Positions 56,229 through 64,000 of a stretch of DNA of 64,000 bases are shown piece after piece. A program made the position numbers and the translations under genes. Within the stretch, counting starts at the first letter, position 1. Each line of letters begins with the position of its first letter. The DNA lies in assembly GCA_016934035.1 (NCBI GenBank), contig JAFGTP010000066.1, forward strand, positions 1 through 64,000, written 5' to 3'. Source of the stretch: Fidelibacterota bacterium (lineage in GTDB: Bacteria; Fidelibacterota; UBA2242; JAFGTP01). The notes under the pieces were generated by a model that searched no databases, was not told the origin of the DNA, and worked only from the letters and a program-made list of their open reading frames with translations.

Positions 56229-58376
56229 ATGAAAAGACTTTTATCAATCATTATCTTGTCATCAGGAATGCTTTTTAATCAGGAAAAAATAGATATCGAT
56301 GATATTCGAAATCTGTCAATATTGGAATTGATGAAAATAAAAATTGTCACGGCCGCCAAAAATCCCGAAGATCTGTTGGATATTCCCGCCAGTGTTGCTG
56401 TGATTACAGCTGCTGATATAAAAAAGTACGGCTATCGGTCCTATCTGGAAATTCTGAACCATACGACCGGATTTTATATGATCAATGATTATCATTATCT
56501 CGGTCATAAAAATTTTGGTGTCAGAGGTTTCTTTTCTCCGGGCTCCTTTGGCAATGTCATCATACTCGTCAATGGCGTTCCGCAACTTTCTGATGAATAC
56601 ATGGATTATCCGGACACAAAAATCACCGTTCCGGTTGAAGCAATCGACAGAATTGAAATTATTCGCGGCCCGATGTCAGTGATGTACGGAAATGGGGCGT
56701 TCTTCGGGGCCATCAACATCATTACCAACCAGGATTCTGAGAAAAACAGCCTTACAGTTGGTGGTGGTAATTATGGCGAAAACCATGGCACCATCCATTT
56801 TTCCGGAAAAACCGGGGAAATTGAGATGCGACTCAATGCCGGCTATTCCAAAAACACCGGTATTGATGTTAAATACAGTGATCTCACATCGAATCACGAT
56901 ATTATTGAGTATTCCAGAAATGATATCAATGCCACAACGAAAAACATGCTGGAATCCGGCAAAAAGTATGTGGATATGAGTTTTAAAAAGAGGGCAATTT
57001 TTGGCCTGTTTTCTTTTAATGAAAGTTTTACCGAGGTATTGGATGGAATTCCCAGCATCGGCCAGGGAAGTGAAATCACGCATATCGCTGCCAATATGAA
57101 CCTGGGTTTTGATAAAAAAATTAATTCCAATCTCACGATCAAAGGTCTGGCCGGCTACTACACCCACAGTCATCGTCTGGATTATGAGCGAATTATTGTT
57201 CATGCCGGCGATATGGACGCAAAACTTTCCCGCGCCCTGGATTTTGATATTACGGCCAATTATACCAACGAAAAGTATAAAATATTGTTCGGCGGATATG
57301 TAAGAAGTGTCGAAGAATTATTGCAGATTGCTGATTTTCCCCTCGATGGCCTCAACCGTGCCGATGGCGAGATTATGATACCTCGAAATGAAAGAATACT
57401 GACAAAGTCGCTTTATCATCAGACAACCTGGAAAGTCACCCATAAAATAGACCTCATGGGAGGATTCAGAATAGAACACCTCTCCCCTTATACAATCAGT
57501 TATAATCGCGGCCTTGCAACTTTGGATACCACTGCCAATTTGCCGCCGGAAAACCGAACAAATATCACCGGCCGGGTTAAACCGCCCGGCGATGGATATG
57601 CCCTGACCCCGCGTTTTTCCCTGCTGTACAAAATTAATCCGAAAACTGTCATCAAATTAATGGTTGGAAGCGCCATCAAACAACCTACTTTTATGGACAA
57701 TTTGCGGCAAATTATTATGCAACGGCCCTTTTTGAATGTCCAAAAAATTCAGACTTATGAAATGAATATTACATCAATACTGAGGCAAAATTGTCGCACC
57801 AATTTCAGTATTTTTTACAATAAACTCTACGACCTGATCACAGCGACCAATGAATTCTCACCGGAATCCGGATGGACAATTTTTAGCGCAAATTCCGGAA
57901 AATTAACGACAATTGGTACAGAAATCTGCACTCAAATCCAGATCCATCCAAAATTGAATTCGAAATTCAGTATTTCCTATCAAAAAACAGTCAATGATAA
58001 AGCCGGATTTGAAACCTACAAACCGGGATATTCTCCTGATCTGTTGGCCTTTCTTTTCCTGGATTATGAAATCAATGAAACCCTGACTATCTCCATGAAA
58101 GGTAAATATATCAGTGAAATAAAAACCGAATGGGTGACCGATACTTCACCGGAGGCAGGCACCAGACTGGGTGAGGCTATTCCGGCCTGTTTAACCCTGG
58201 ATGGAAATCTCATGATTTCAAATCTGCTCCAGTCCAAATTCAATCTCGCTCTGGGGATGAAAAATGGTCTGGACCGGGAAATCCGATATCCGACCACAGC
58301 CTCAAACACCTGGATTGAAAAAGGATATCTGGATTTTGGCAGACAAGTATACATTAACCTGACTTATGATTTTTAA
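56229..58376 (+). CDS. TonB-dependent outer-membrane receptor 2
   Basis: The 715-residue paralogue of receptor 1 has a signal peptide, leader LSILELMKIKIVTAAKN, plug (PASVAVITAADI, FGVRGFFSPGSFGNVIIL, VEAIDRIEIIRGPMSVMYGN) and a barrel ending YINLTYDF. The plug domains are strongly conserved between the two while extracellular loops differ, so they likely take different ligands. The stop overlaps the ATG of yfiR-2 by one base (TAATG), which couples receptor and YfiR translation. Confidence 0.92.
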   Translation: MKRLLSIIILSSGMLFNQEKIDIDDIRNLSILELMKIKIVTAAKNPEDLLDIPASVAVITAADIKKYGYRSYLEILNHTTGFYMINDYHYLGHKNFGVRGFFSPGSFGNVIILVNGVPQLSDEYMDYPDTKITVPVEAIDRIEIIRGPMSVMYGNGAFFGAINIITNQDSEKNSLTVGGGNYGENHGTIHFSGKTGEIEMRLNAGYSKNTGIDVKYSDLTSNHDIIEYSRNDINATTKNMLESGKKYVDMSFKKRAIFGLFSFNESFTEVLDGIPSIGQGSEITHIAANMNLGFDKKINSNLTIKGLAGYYTHSHRLDYERIIVHAGDMDAKLSRALDFDITANYTNEKYKILFGGYVRSVEELLQIADFPLDGLNRADGEIMIPRNERILTKSLYHQTTWKVTHKIDLMGGFRIEHLSPYTISYNRGLATLDTTANLPPENRTNITGRVKPPGDGYALTPRFSLLYKINPKTVIKLMVGSAIKQPTFMDNLRQIIMQRPFLNVQKIQTYEMNITSILRQNCRTNFSIFYNKLYDLITATNEFSPESGWTIFSANSGKLTTIGTEICTQIQIHPKLNSKFSISYQKTVNDKAGFETYKPGYSPDLLAFLFLDYEINETLTISMKGKYISEIKTEWVTDTSPEAGTRLGEAIPACLTLDGNLMISNLLQSKFNLALGMKNGLDREIRYPTTASNTWIEKGYLDFGRQVYINLTYDF

Positions 58377-58897
58377 TGATGAAAAAAATATTAAAATATA
58401 TTACCGTTCTTTTCCTGATCAGCAGCCTCTGGGCCCAGGAAACAGAGTATATCCTAAAATCCGCCTTTTTGGAAAAATTTTGCAAATTTACAGAATGGGA
58501 AAAGGAAAAAATCGATTCATCAGCCTATTTTTATATCACCCTTTTGGGAGAAAATGAATTCGGTGAACTGTTAAATGACCTTTTTTCCAAGCTTAAAATC
58601 AAGGACAAACCTGTTAAAATACAATATGTTCAAAATCTGCATGAAATCGAAATCCCTCCCCATCTTATTTTTATTTCCAAAGACCAAAAGAAAAACCTCG
58701 ATAAAATTATTCAATACTCAAAAATCAATAATATACTCACTGTCGGGGATACCGAAAATTACGGCAAACTGGGCGTACACATCAATTTTTACATCACGCA
58801 GGAAAATACCCTGCATTTTACCATCAATCTGGCCAGTGTGCAAAGTGCCCGGTTGAGAATCAACCTCCTGCTTTTAGAAATTGCAAAGGTGATTTAG
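58376..58897 (+). CDS. YfiR-like (DUF4154) periplasmic protein 2
   Basis: The 173-residue protein has a Sec signal (to about SSLWAQE). Its DUF4154 domain shows EYILKSAFLEKFCKFTEW, FYITLLGENEFGELL, IKDKPVKIQYVQNLHEI, LIFISKDQK, GVHINFYITQENTLHFTINL. One Cys only. It is homologous to YfiR-like protein 1 but clearly diverged. It overlaps the receptor 2 stop and lies one nt upstream of kinase 3, repeating the YfiR-kinase arrangement seen at 48 kb. Confidence 0.88.
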   Translation: MMKKILKYITVLFLISSLWAQETEYILKSAFLEKFCKFTEWEKEKIDSSAYFYITLLGENEFGELLNDLFSKLKIKDKPVKIQYVQNLHEIEIPPHLIFISKDQKKNLDKIIQYSKINNILTVGDTENYGKLGVHINFYITQENTLHFTINLASVQSARLRINLLLLEIAKVI

Positions 58898-58898
58898 T

Positions 58899-61169
58899 AT
58901 GAAAAATTTTAAAGATTTTTCCATCAAAAATAAACTCCGAGTCATCATTCTTGGTATTGTATCATCCATGCTGATTTTTGGATTTGTAATTTTGGGAATT
59001 ATTTCCGCCAATATCATCAAAGACAATCGAAAATCCGAAGCAGAAATCCTGGCCAAACTGATCGGTGAATACTCCATCACGTCGCTGGATTTCAATTATC
59101 CTGAACGTGGTAGCGAAATATTGGAAAAACTGAAAAATAATCCCAATGTCCTGGCCTGCTATGTTTTTGACCAGCAGGGTAATCCTTTTGCCCATTATAT
59201 CAAGGAAGGAACAGGCACAGGACTAGGCCCTTTAACAGTTCTAACTCAAAAATATGAGCATGATTACCTGCGACAAAACAAAGTTTATATTGTACGTAAA
59301 ATCACTTATAATGAACAAATATATGGCTGGATTTATTTGATCATTGATTCCCAAATCCATGAAATTATCAAAACAGCGATTATTGTTTTTTCCGGTTTAT
59401 TTACCATTCTTTTCATTATCAGTTTTATCCTCACCAGCAGGTTTCAGAAATTCATCTCCCTTCCGATATCGAAACTTGCCAAAATTACATCAAAAATTAC
59501 CCGGTACGGTAAATATCACTATCGGCTGGAGAAGTCCTACAATGATGAGGTTGGCAACCTCTATGACGAGTTCAACAACATGCTTTCCGCCATTGAAAAG
59601 CGTGAGCAGGAAAAGGCCCTGGCCCAGCAAAAAATAATAGAAAATGAAGTCTGGGTGCAGACCATTTTAAATAACCTGAACGATGCTATATTTGTCCACG
59701 ATATTGAATCCAGGCGCATCATTTACGTCAATGACACAGCCTCGAAATTATACGGATATACTGTTGAAGAAACTTTAAAATTGCCCATTGGTCAGATCAG
59801 TGGGAATGATGAGGTTTACAATCAGGATACAGCCGATAAAATTTTTAATAATTGCCTTAAAATGGGGCCTCAGAACTTTGAATGGCATGCCCGGAAAAAG
59901 GACAACACGCTTTTTTGGGTGGAATGTAACATGCGCAAAGCTTTGCTAGGTAATGCAGAGCGAATGATGGTGGTGGTCAAAGATATTGATGAAAGAAAAA
60001 AACAACAAAAAGAACTTCGGGACCTTCAGAATTATCTGATCGATATCATCAATTCCATGCCCTCTATCATCATCGGAACTAATGAAAATCTGGTGATCAC
60101 TCACTGGAATCAAAAAGCGGAATTATTTACCGGACTGAGTTCACAAAATATTATTGGTAAAACCCTTCATGAAATTGCATCAACCCTGCCGGGTGAACTG
60201 TGTTTGAATATTCAAGTATCCATTGACACGATGAAACCTGTGCTGCTGGAAAAAATAGAAATGCGCAAAGGTAAAGAAAGGTTATTTTTCAATGTAACAA
60301 TCTATCCCTTAAGTTCAACGGACACAAAGGGGGCTGTGGTCAGAATAGATGATATTACGGATCGAATATTGATGGAAGAGTTGATGATTCAGTCAGAAAA
60401 AATGCTTTCTGTCGGCGGGCTGGCCGCCGGTATGGCCCATGAAATCAACAACCCCCTGGCCGGTATGATGCAAAATGCCACGGTGGTCCTGAATCGCCTC
60501 ACAAAATACTCACCCAAAAATGCCGATGTTGCTGTCCGGTGCGGGACATCCATTGAAGCCGTATCCGAATTCATGCAAAAAAGAGATATTGTCAAACATT
60601 TGGAATTAATCTATGACTCCGGCAAAAGAGCTTCGGGCATTATTTCAAACATGCTCAGTTTCGCCCGAAAATCGGATTCCAATTTTAGATATGCCCAATT
60701 ACCCGAAATTCTGGATATGTCCCTGGAACTGGCCAAAAGTGATTATAACCTCAGAAAAAAGTATGATTTTCGAAAAGTCCAGATCATCAAGGACTATGAA
60801 TCAAAGCTCCCCGAATGTTTTTGTGACCCTGGGAAAATAGAACAGGTTTTTTTAAATCTATTGAAAAACGGTGCCCAGGCCATGGGAGAATTAACGGAAC
60901 GGGATTCTGTTTTTATTTTGCGCATATATCGACATGAGAACTATTTTGTTATTGAAATCGAAGATAATGGCCCGGGAATTGACGAAGGGACTCGTAGAAG
61001 GATTTTCGAACCGTTCTTTACGACGAAAAAAGTGGGTCAGGGTACTGGGCTCGGCCTTTCAGTTTCCTATTTCATTATTACTGATAATCATCATGGTATT
61101 ATGCAGGTTGAATCCACCAAAGGCAAAGGGACCAAATTCATCATCAAATTACCCGAGAAGAAAAAATGA
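58899..61169 (+). CDS. Membrane histidine kinase 3 (periplasmic sensor-HAMP-PAS-PAS-HisKA-HATPase)
   Basis: The 756-residue kinase has TM1 (~14-36), a ~115-residue periplasmic domain similar in layout to kinase 1 (CHASE8-like), TM2 (~158-180), HAMP (~181-235), two PAS domains (~250-370 and ~380-490), HisKA with His ~514 in [13 protein letters not shown], and HATPase with EDNGPGID and GTGLGLSV. One base separates it from yfiR-2, and its stop overlaps kinase 4 by four bases. It has one more PAS domain than kinase 1, so it can take an additional cytoplasmic input. Confidence 0.92.
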   Translation: MKNFKDFSIKNKLRVIILGIVSSMLIFGFVILGIISANIIKDNRKSEAEILAKLIGEYSITSLDFNYPERGSEILEKLKNNPNVLACYVFDQQGNPFAHYIKEGTGTGLGPLTVLTQKYEHDYLRQNKVYIVRKITYNEQIYGWIYLIIDSQIHEIIKTAIIVFSGLFTILFIISFILTSRFQKFISLPISKLAKITSKITRYGKYHYRLEKSYNDEVGNLYDEFNNMLSAIEKREQEKALAQQKIIENEVWVQTILNNLNDAIFVHDIESRRIIYVNDTASKLYGYTVEETLKLPIGQISGNDEVYNQDTADKIFNNCLKMGPQNFEWHARKKDNTLFWVECNMRKALLGNAERMMVVVKDIDERKKQQKELRDLQNYLIDIINSMPSIIIGTNENLVITHWNQKAELFTGLSSQNIIGKTLHEIASTLPGELCLNIQVSIDTMKPVLLEKIEMRKGKERLFFNVTIYPLSSTDTKGAVVRIDDITDRILMEELMIQSEKMLSVGGLAAGMAHEINNPLAGMMQNATVVLNRLTKYSPKNADVAVRCGTSIEAVSEFMQKRDIVKHLELIYDSGKRASGIISNMLSFARKSDSNFRYAQLPEILDMSLELAKSDYNLRKKYDFRKVQIIKDYESKLPECFCDPGKIEQVFLNLLKNGAQAMGELTERDSVFILRIYRHENYFVIEIEDNGPGIDEGTRRRIFEPFFTTKKVGQGTGLGLSVSYFIITDNHHGIMQVESTKGKGTKFIIKLPEKKK

Positions 61170-63766
61170 TAAAGAAAATAGATGACATCTTAAAGGATTT
61201 TTTTCTGAGTAAGTATCAAAATGAGGTACAAGAGACCTCCACTCAGGCAAAGGAATTATTGTATCTTTACATCACTATTTTTGGTTTTGTGGCATTGATC
61301 ACCCTGTTTTTAGATAACTTCGCAATTGAATTATATATGCACATCAGCATGTCCCTCATCATTTTTATTCTTTTCCTGATCAAAATGGGAAAACTCAATT
61401 GGGTCATTCCCCTGTCAATATTCACGATGATGATTCTTTTTAGCCTGGTTGTTTTTTCAAAGACCAATTTCAGTTTGTTTGATGTATACCAGTTGCTGAG
61501 TATTTACATGTTCATCCTTTTCATTTCCATATTTTTTATGAGGACTATATTGTATTCCTATATGGTGGCGGTTATCGGACTGGCTGTTATCACCTATCAT
61601 TATTTCTTTATCAAAAAAGTCCTGCTGAAAACCACCTATCCCAACATGGAAGATTATGTCACCAGCATGGGCATAATCATCATATCGACGATTATTGTCA
61701 GTTATGTTATAAAAAGATACAATAAAGTCATTCAAAAATTGAATGAACAACTGAAAATCAACAATCAAAATATTCGGGACCTGGAAGAATCCAATTTTCA
61801 GCTGCAGAAAAGTGAAAATCGGTTCAAACTGATCTCTTCCAATTTACCGTCAGTTTTGTTATATCAGGTTGAAATTAATACCAAAGGAGAAAGGAAGTTT
61901 ACTTATTTAAGTGATAACATCACCCAAATCACTGAACTGACCAAAGAAGAGGTGCTGGCAGACTCATCCAAACTATATGACTTAATTGATCCGGCCAACA
62001 AAGAAATCCTGGTCGATGCTGAAGCGGAGGCGATTCGAAATAATCACCAGTTTTCTTTTGAAACCCGGACTATTTCGCCCAGTGGTAAAGTGAAATGGTT
62101 CAAACTGGTATCCACGCCCTATATTTCCGATAATGACAAAATGGTTTTCGACGGTGTGCAAATTGATATTACGGAATTGAAGGAAGCCCAACAAAAATAT
62201 TATGAATCCCAAAAATATTTTGAAACGGCCCTGATCAACACTCCCTCGGGCATCATCATCTCAGATGCTGGTCTAAATAAAATAACTTTTGCCAACTCCC
62301 CTGCATTTTTTGGTGAAGCCCGTAGCAATAAATTATTATCTTTCACAGAGATTATGGAAAAGTCCAAACGGATTCAATTGTTTCATCCTGACGGCAGCCG
62401 CTATCCTTTTGCCGAGACCCCGCTGGCCCGCGCGGTGAAAAAAGGTGAAAAAACCACCAACGAAGAGGTGCTCATTGAAGATGAAAAGGGCATCAAACAT
62501 TGGGTACTCGCCAATGCCGCTCCTGTTTACGACGAAGAGAATCAAATAAAGGCCGGAATTGTCATTTATAATGATATATCTGAATTGAAAATTATTGAAA
62601 ATGAACGTAACAGACTGCAAACCAATCTGTTGAATATCATCAATGCCATCAAGTCTTCCATCATTAGCATCGGACCGGACCGGAAAATCACCCATTGGAA
62701 CAGCATGACTTTTGAAACCCTGGAATACCGGACGACTCATATTCTGGGTAAAGAGGTCTGTGAATGTTTTCCTTTTTTTGAAGATAAAACGGATATAATT
62801 AACTTGGTTATCGAAAAAAAAGAATTATTCTGGAGGCGATATCACATTGAAACCAGCCAGGGCCTCCGGCATCTGGATTTAAAAATTTTTCCGATCAATG
62901 CGCCCAATCATATCGGTGCTGTCATTAAAACGGAGGATGTGACCCACCAGGTATTGCTGGAAGAAAAACTGATCCAGTCGGAAAAAATGATTTCTGTTGG
63001 AAGCCTGGCTGCCGGCATGGCTCATGAAGTCAATAATCCCATCGCGGGCATGGTCCAGAACGCTATTGTGATGTATAACCGCCTTAACCAGGCCAACCAG
63101 CGCAATATCGATGAAGCAAATCGGCTTGGAGTTGATTTTTCAATTATTCAGCAATATATGGAGAACCGTGAAATCCATAGACTGCTGGATTTTATTCTGG
63201 AATCCGGCCGGCGGGCTGCCCGAATCATCAACAATATGCTGAGTTTCGCCCGGAAATCCGATATCAATTTCAAACCCAACGAAATCAGCCAATTAATGGA
63301 TGATGCAATTGAACTGGCCGAAAGTGAATATGACCTCAGAAAAAAATATGATTTTCGGAAAATTACAATTGTCAAAAATTATCAGGAAAATTTGCAGCCG
63401 GTTTTTTGTGAAAAAAGCAAAATCGAACAGGTTTTTTTAAATATTTTAAAAAACGGCGCTTATGCAATGTCAAAAATTCCTGATCGGGCTTCGGTTTTTA
63501 CCATCAATATTTACCAGGATGAAAAATTCACAACCATTGAAATTGAAGACAATGGGACTGGAATCCCCGAAAATTATCGGAAAAGGATTTTCGAACCTTT
63601 TTTTACGACCAAAAATGTCGGAGAAGGTACAGGCATCGGGTTGTCCATTTCCTATTTTATCATTACCGATAATCACAAAGGCCAGATGTTTGTTGAATCG
63701 ATTGAAGGTCTGGGCACGGCATTTATCATCAAATTACCCATGAGGTCAAAGGGAGACATAGAATGA
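61166..63766 (+). CDS. Membrane histidine kinase 4 (multi-TM sensor-PAS-PAS-PAS-HisKA-HATPase)
   Basis: The 866-residue kinase starts with about six TM helices (~30-180; MASE-like, unassigned), a coiled linker, and three PAS domains (~215-335, ~345-480, ~485-600). HisKA has His ~620 in MAHEVNNPIAGMVQNA, and HATPase has EDNGTGIP and GTGIGLSI. It is the most divergent of the four paralogues in the core (EVNN for EINN, IAGMV for LAGMM). It overlaps kinase 3 and the following gene by ATGA, so it belongs to one long operon. Confidence 0.92.
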   Translation: MIKKIDDILKDFFLSKYQNEVQETSTQAKELLYLYITIFGFVALITLFLDNFAIELYMHISMSLIIFILFLIKMGKLNWVIPLSIFTMMILFSLVVFSKTNFSLFDVYQLLSIYMFILFISIFFMRTILYSYMVAVIGLAVITYHYFFIKKVLLKTTYPNMEDYVTSMGIIIISTIIVSYVIKRYNKVIQKLNEQLKINNQNIRDLEESNFQLQKSENRFKLISSNLPSVLLYQVEINTKGERKFTYLSDNITQITELTKEEVLADSSKLYDLIDPANKEILVDAEAEAIRNNHQFSFETRTISPSGKVKWFKLVSTPYISDNDKMVFDGVQIDITELKEAQQKYYESQKYFETALINTPSGIIISDAGLNKITFANSPAFFGEARSNKLLSFTEIMEKSKRIQLFHPDGSRYPFAETPLARAVKKGEKTTNEEVLIEDEKGIKHWVLANAAPVYDEENQIKAGIVIYNDISELKIIENERNRLQTNLLNIINAIKSSIISIGPDRKITHWNSMTFETLEYRTTHILGKEVCECFPFFEDKTDIINLVIEKKELFWRRYHIETSQGLRHLDLKIFPINAPNHIGAVIKTEDVTHQVLLEEKLIQSEKMISVGSLAAGMAHEVNNPIAGMVQNAIVMYNRLNQANQRNIDEANRLGVDFSIIQQYMENREIHRLLDFILESGRRAARIINNMLSFARKSDINFKPNEISQLMDDAIELAESEYDLRKKYDFRKITIVKNYQENLQPVFCEKSKIEQVFLNILKNGAYAMSKIPDRASVFTINIYQDEKFTTIEIEDNGTGIPENYRKRIFEPFFTTKNVGEGTGIGLSISYFIITDNHKGQMFVESIEGLGTAFIIKLPMRSKGDIE

Positions 63767-64000
63767 GTTATTATCTCAATAGCATGTTAATTGTAATTGG
63801 TATTTTTTTGATGATGATGTTTTATCATCTGATTTTATTTATTAATAAAAATCAACAACGTTTGAATATTTCAATTGTTCTGCTCTTGTTTGTTTCTATC
63901 TCCTACCTCCTGCTTGAATATATCATGCTGCAAACGGACAATATTGAGGTCTATAGAAAATGGCATTACCTGCTGGTTTTTAACCAGCCATCTATTATCA
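63763..64000 (+). CDS. Partial membrane protein, probably another sensor
   Basis: The ATG at 63763 overlaps the kinase 4 stop. The 79 visible residues contain two hydrophobic segments (~5-28 and ~38-58) around INKNQQRLN, then WHYLLVFNQP. This resembles the beginning of a multi-helix sensory module (7TM-like), but the catalytic part, if any, is beyond the window. No family call is possible. Confidence 0.7.
   Translation, partial: MSYYLNSMLIVIGIFLMMMFYHLILFINKNQQRLNISIVLLLFVSISYLLLEYIMLQTDNIEVYRKWHYLLVFNQPSII

Noticed and set aside
1-64000. CRISPR arrays, tRNA or rRNA genes, known riboswitches
   Set aside because: I found no regularly spaced repeats, no cloverleaf with an acceptor end, and no conserved rRNA or riboswitch core in the intergenic regions.

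Overview
The window looks like chromosomal DNA of a Gram-negative, free-living bacterium with moderate to low GC. The evidence is TonB-dependent receptors, outer-membrane porins, lipoprotein and TAT signal peptides, and System II (ResB/CcsA) cytochrome c maturation. The gene complement (exported M3/M1/M28 peptidases, DUF1080 and Gfo/Idh/MocA sets, a Bacteroidetes-like tyrosine recombinase) suggests the FCB group, perhaps a Calditrichota-, KSB1- or Marinimicrobia-like lineage. That placement is inference from gene style, not a measured phylogeny. I see no rRNA, tRNA, CRISPR array or insertion sequence.

Layout. 1-0.9 kb: the edge of a tyrosine recombinase gene with an attC-like imperfect palindrome directly upstream. 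1.3-8.2 kb: an FKBP isomerase, then a minus-strand two-component cluster (large hybrid histidine kinase, response regulator, and a receiver-kinase gene broken by two homopolymer frameshifts), an unrecognised gene, and a decayed heavy-metal-binding (HMA) remnant. 8.2-11.3 kb: a copper set (DUF302, CopA ATPase, DUF2892). 11.4-15.5 kb: fhs and purL, each followed by a clear terminator. 15.8-20.6 kb: an operon of two TAT-exported Gfo/Idh/MocA oxidoreductases, two DUF1080 lipoproteins and a DoxX membrane protein, probably periplasmic 3-keto-glycoside chemistry. 20.6-24 kb: a PP-loop sulfurtransferase-like protein and a three-domain acyl ligase/ACP/acyltransferase. 24-28.6 kb: a five-heme cytochrome and a heme-bearing outer-membrane barrel, divergent from ResB/CcsA. 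28.7-33.3 kb: a ChaN-PDZ protein and an M1-M28-PDZ peptidase fusion. 33.7-47.8 kb: housekeeping and metabolism (leuS, zwf-pgl, glycerate kinase, a cyclic-nucleotide-binding protein, a Na+/alanine symporter, an inositol monophosphatase-family enzyme, PepF, glutamine synthetase, dCMP deaminase).

48-64 kb is the most unusual part: one co-directional sensory island with two YfiR-like periplasmic proteins, four histidine kinases with closely related catalytic cores, an ErcA-like iron alcohol dehydrogenase, two tandem TonB-dependent receptors and the start of another membrane protein. No response regulator is encoded in the island as far as it is visible. Each YfiR gene sits 1-2 nt upstream of a kinase with a two-TM periplasmic sensor plus HAMP. 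This suggests a YfiR/YfiN-like sensing pair whose output is histidine phosphorylation rather than a diguanylate cyclase. The ErcA-kinase pair resembles the ErcA/ErcS' pair of pseudomonads. A working model is a multi-input relay that senses outer-membrane or periplasmic ligands and alcohol metabolism and feeds a distant regulator.

A family of short intergenic palindromes with ACCTCCG/ACCTTCG-type arms sits between several genes, mostly where terminators are expected.
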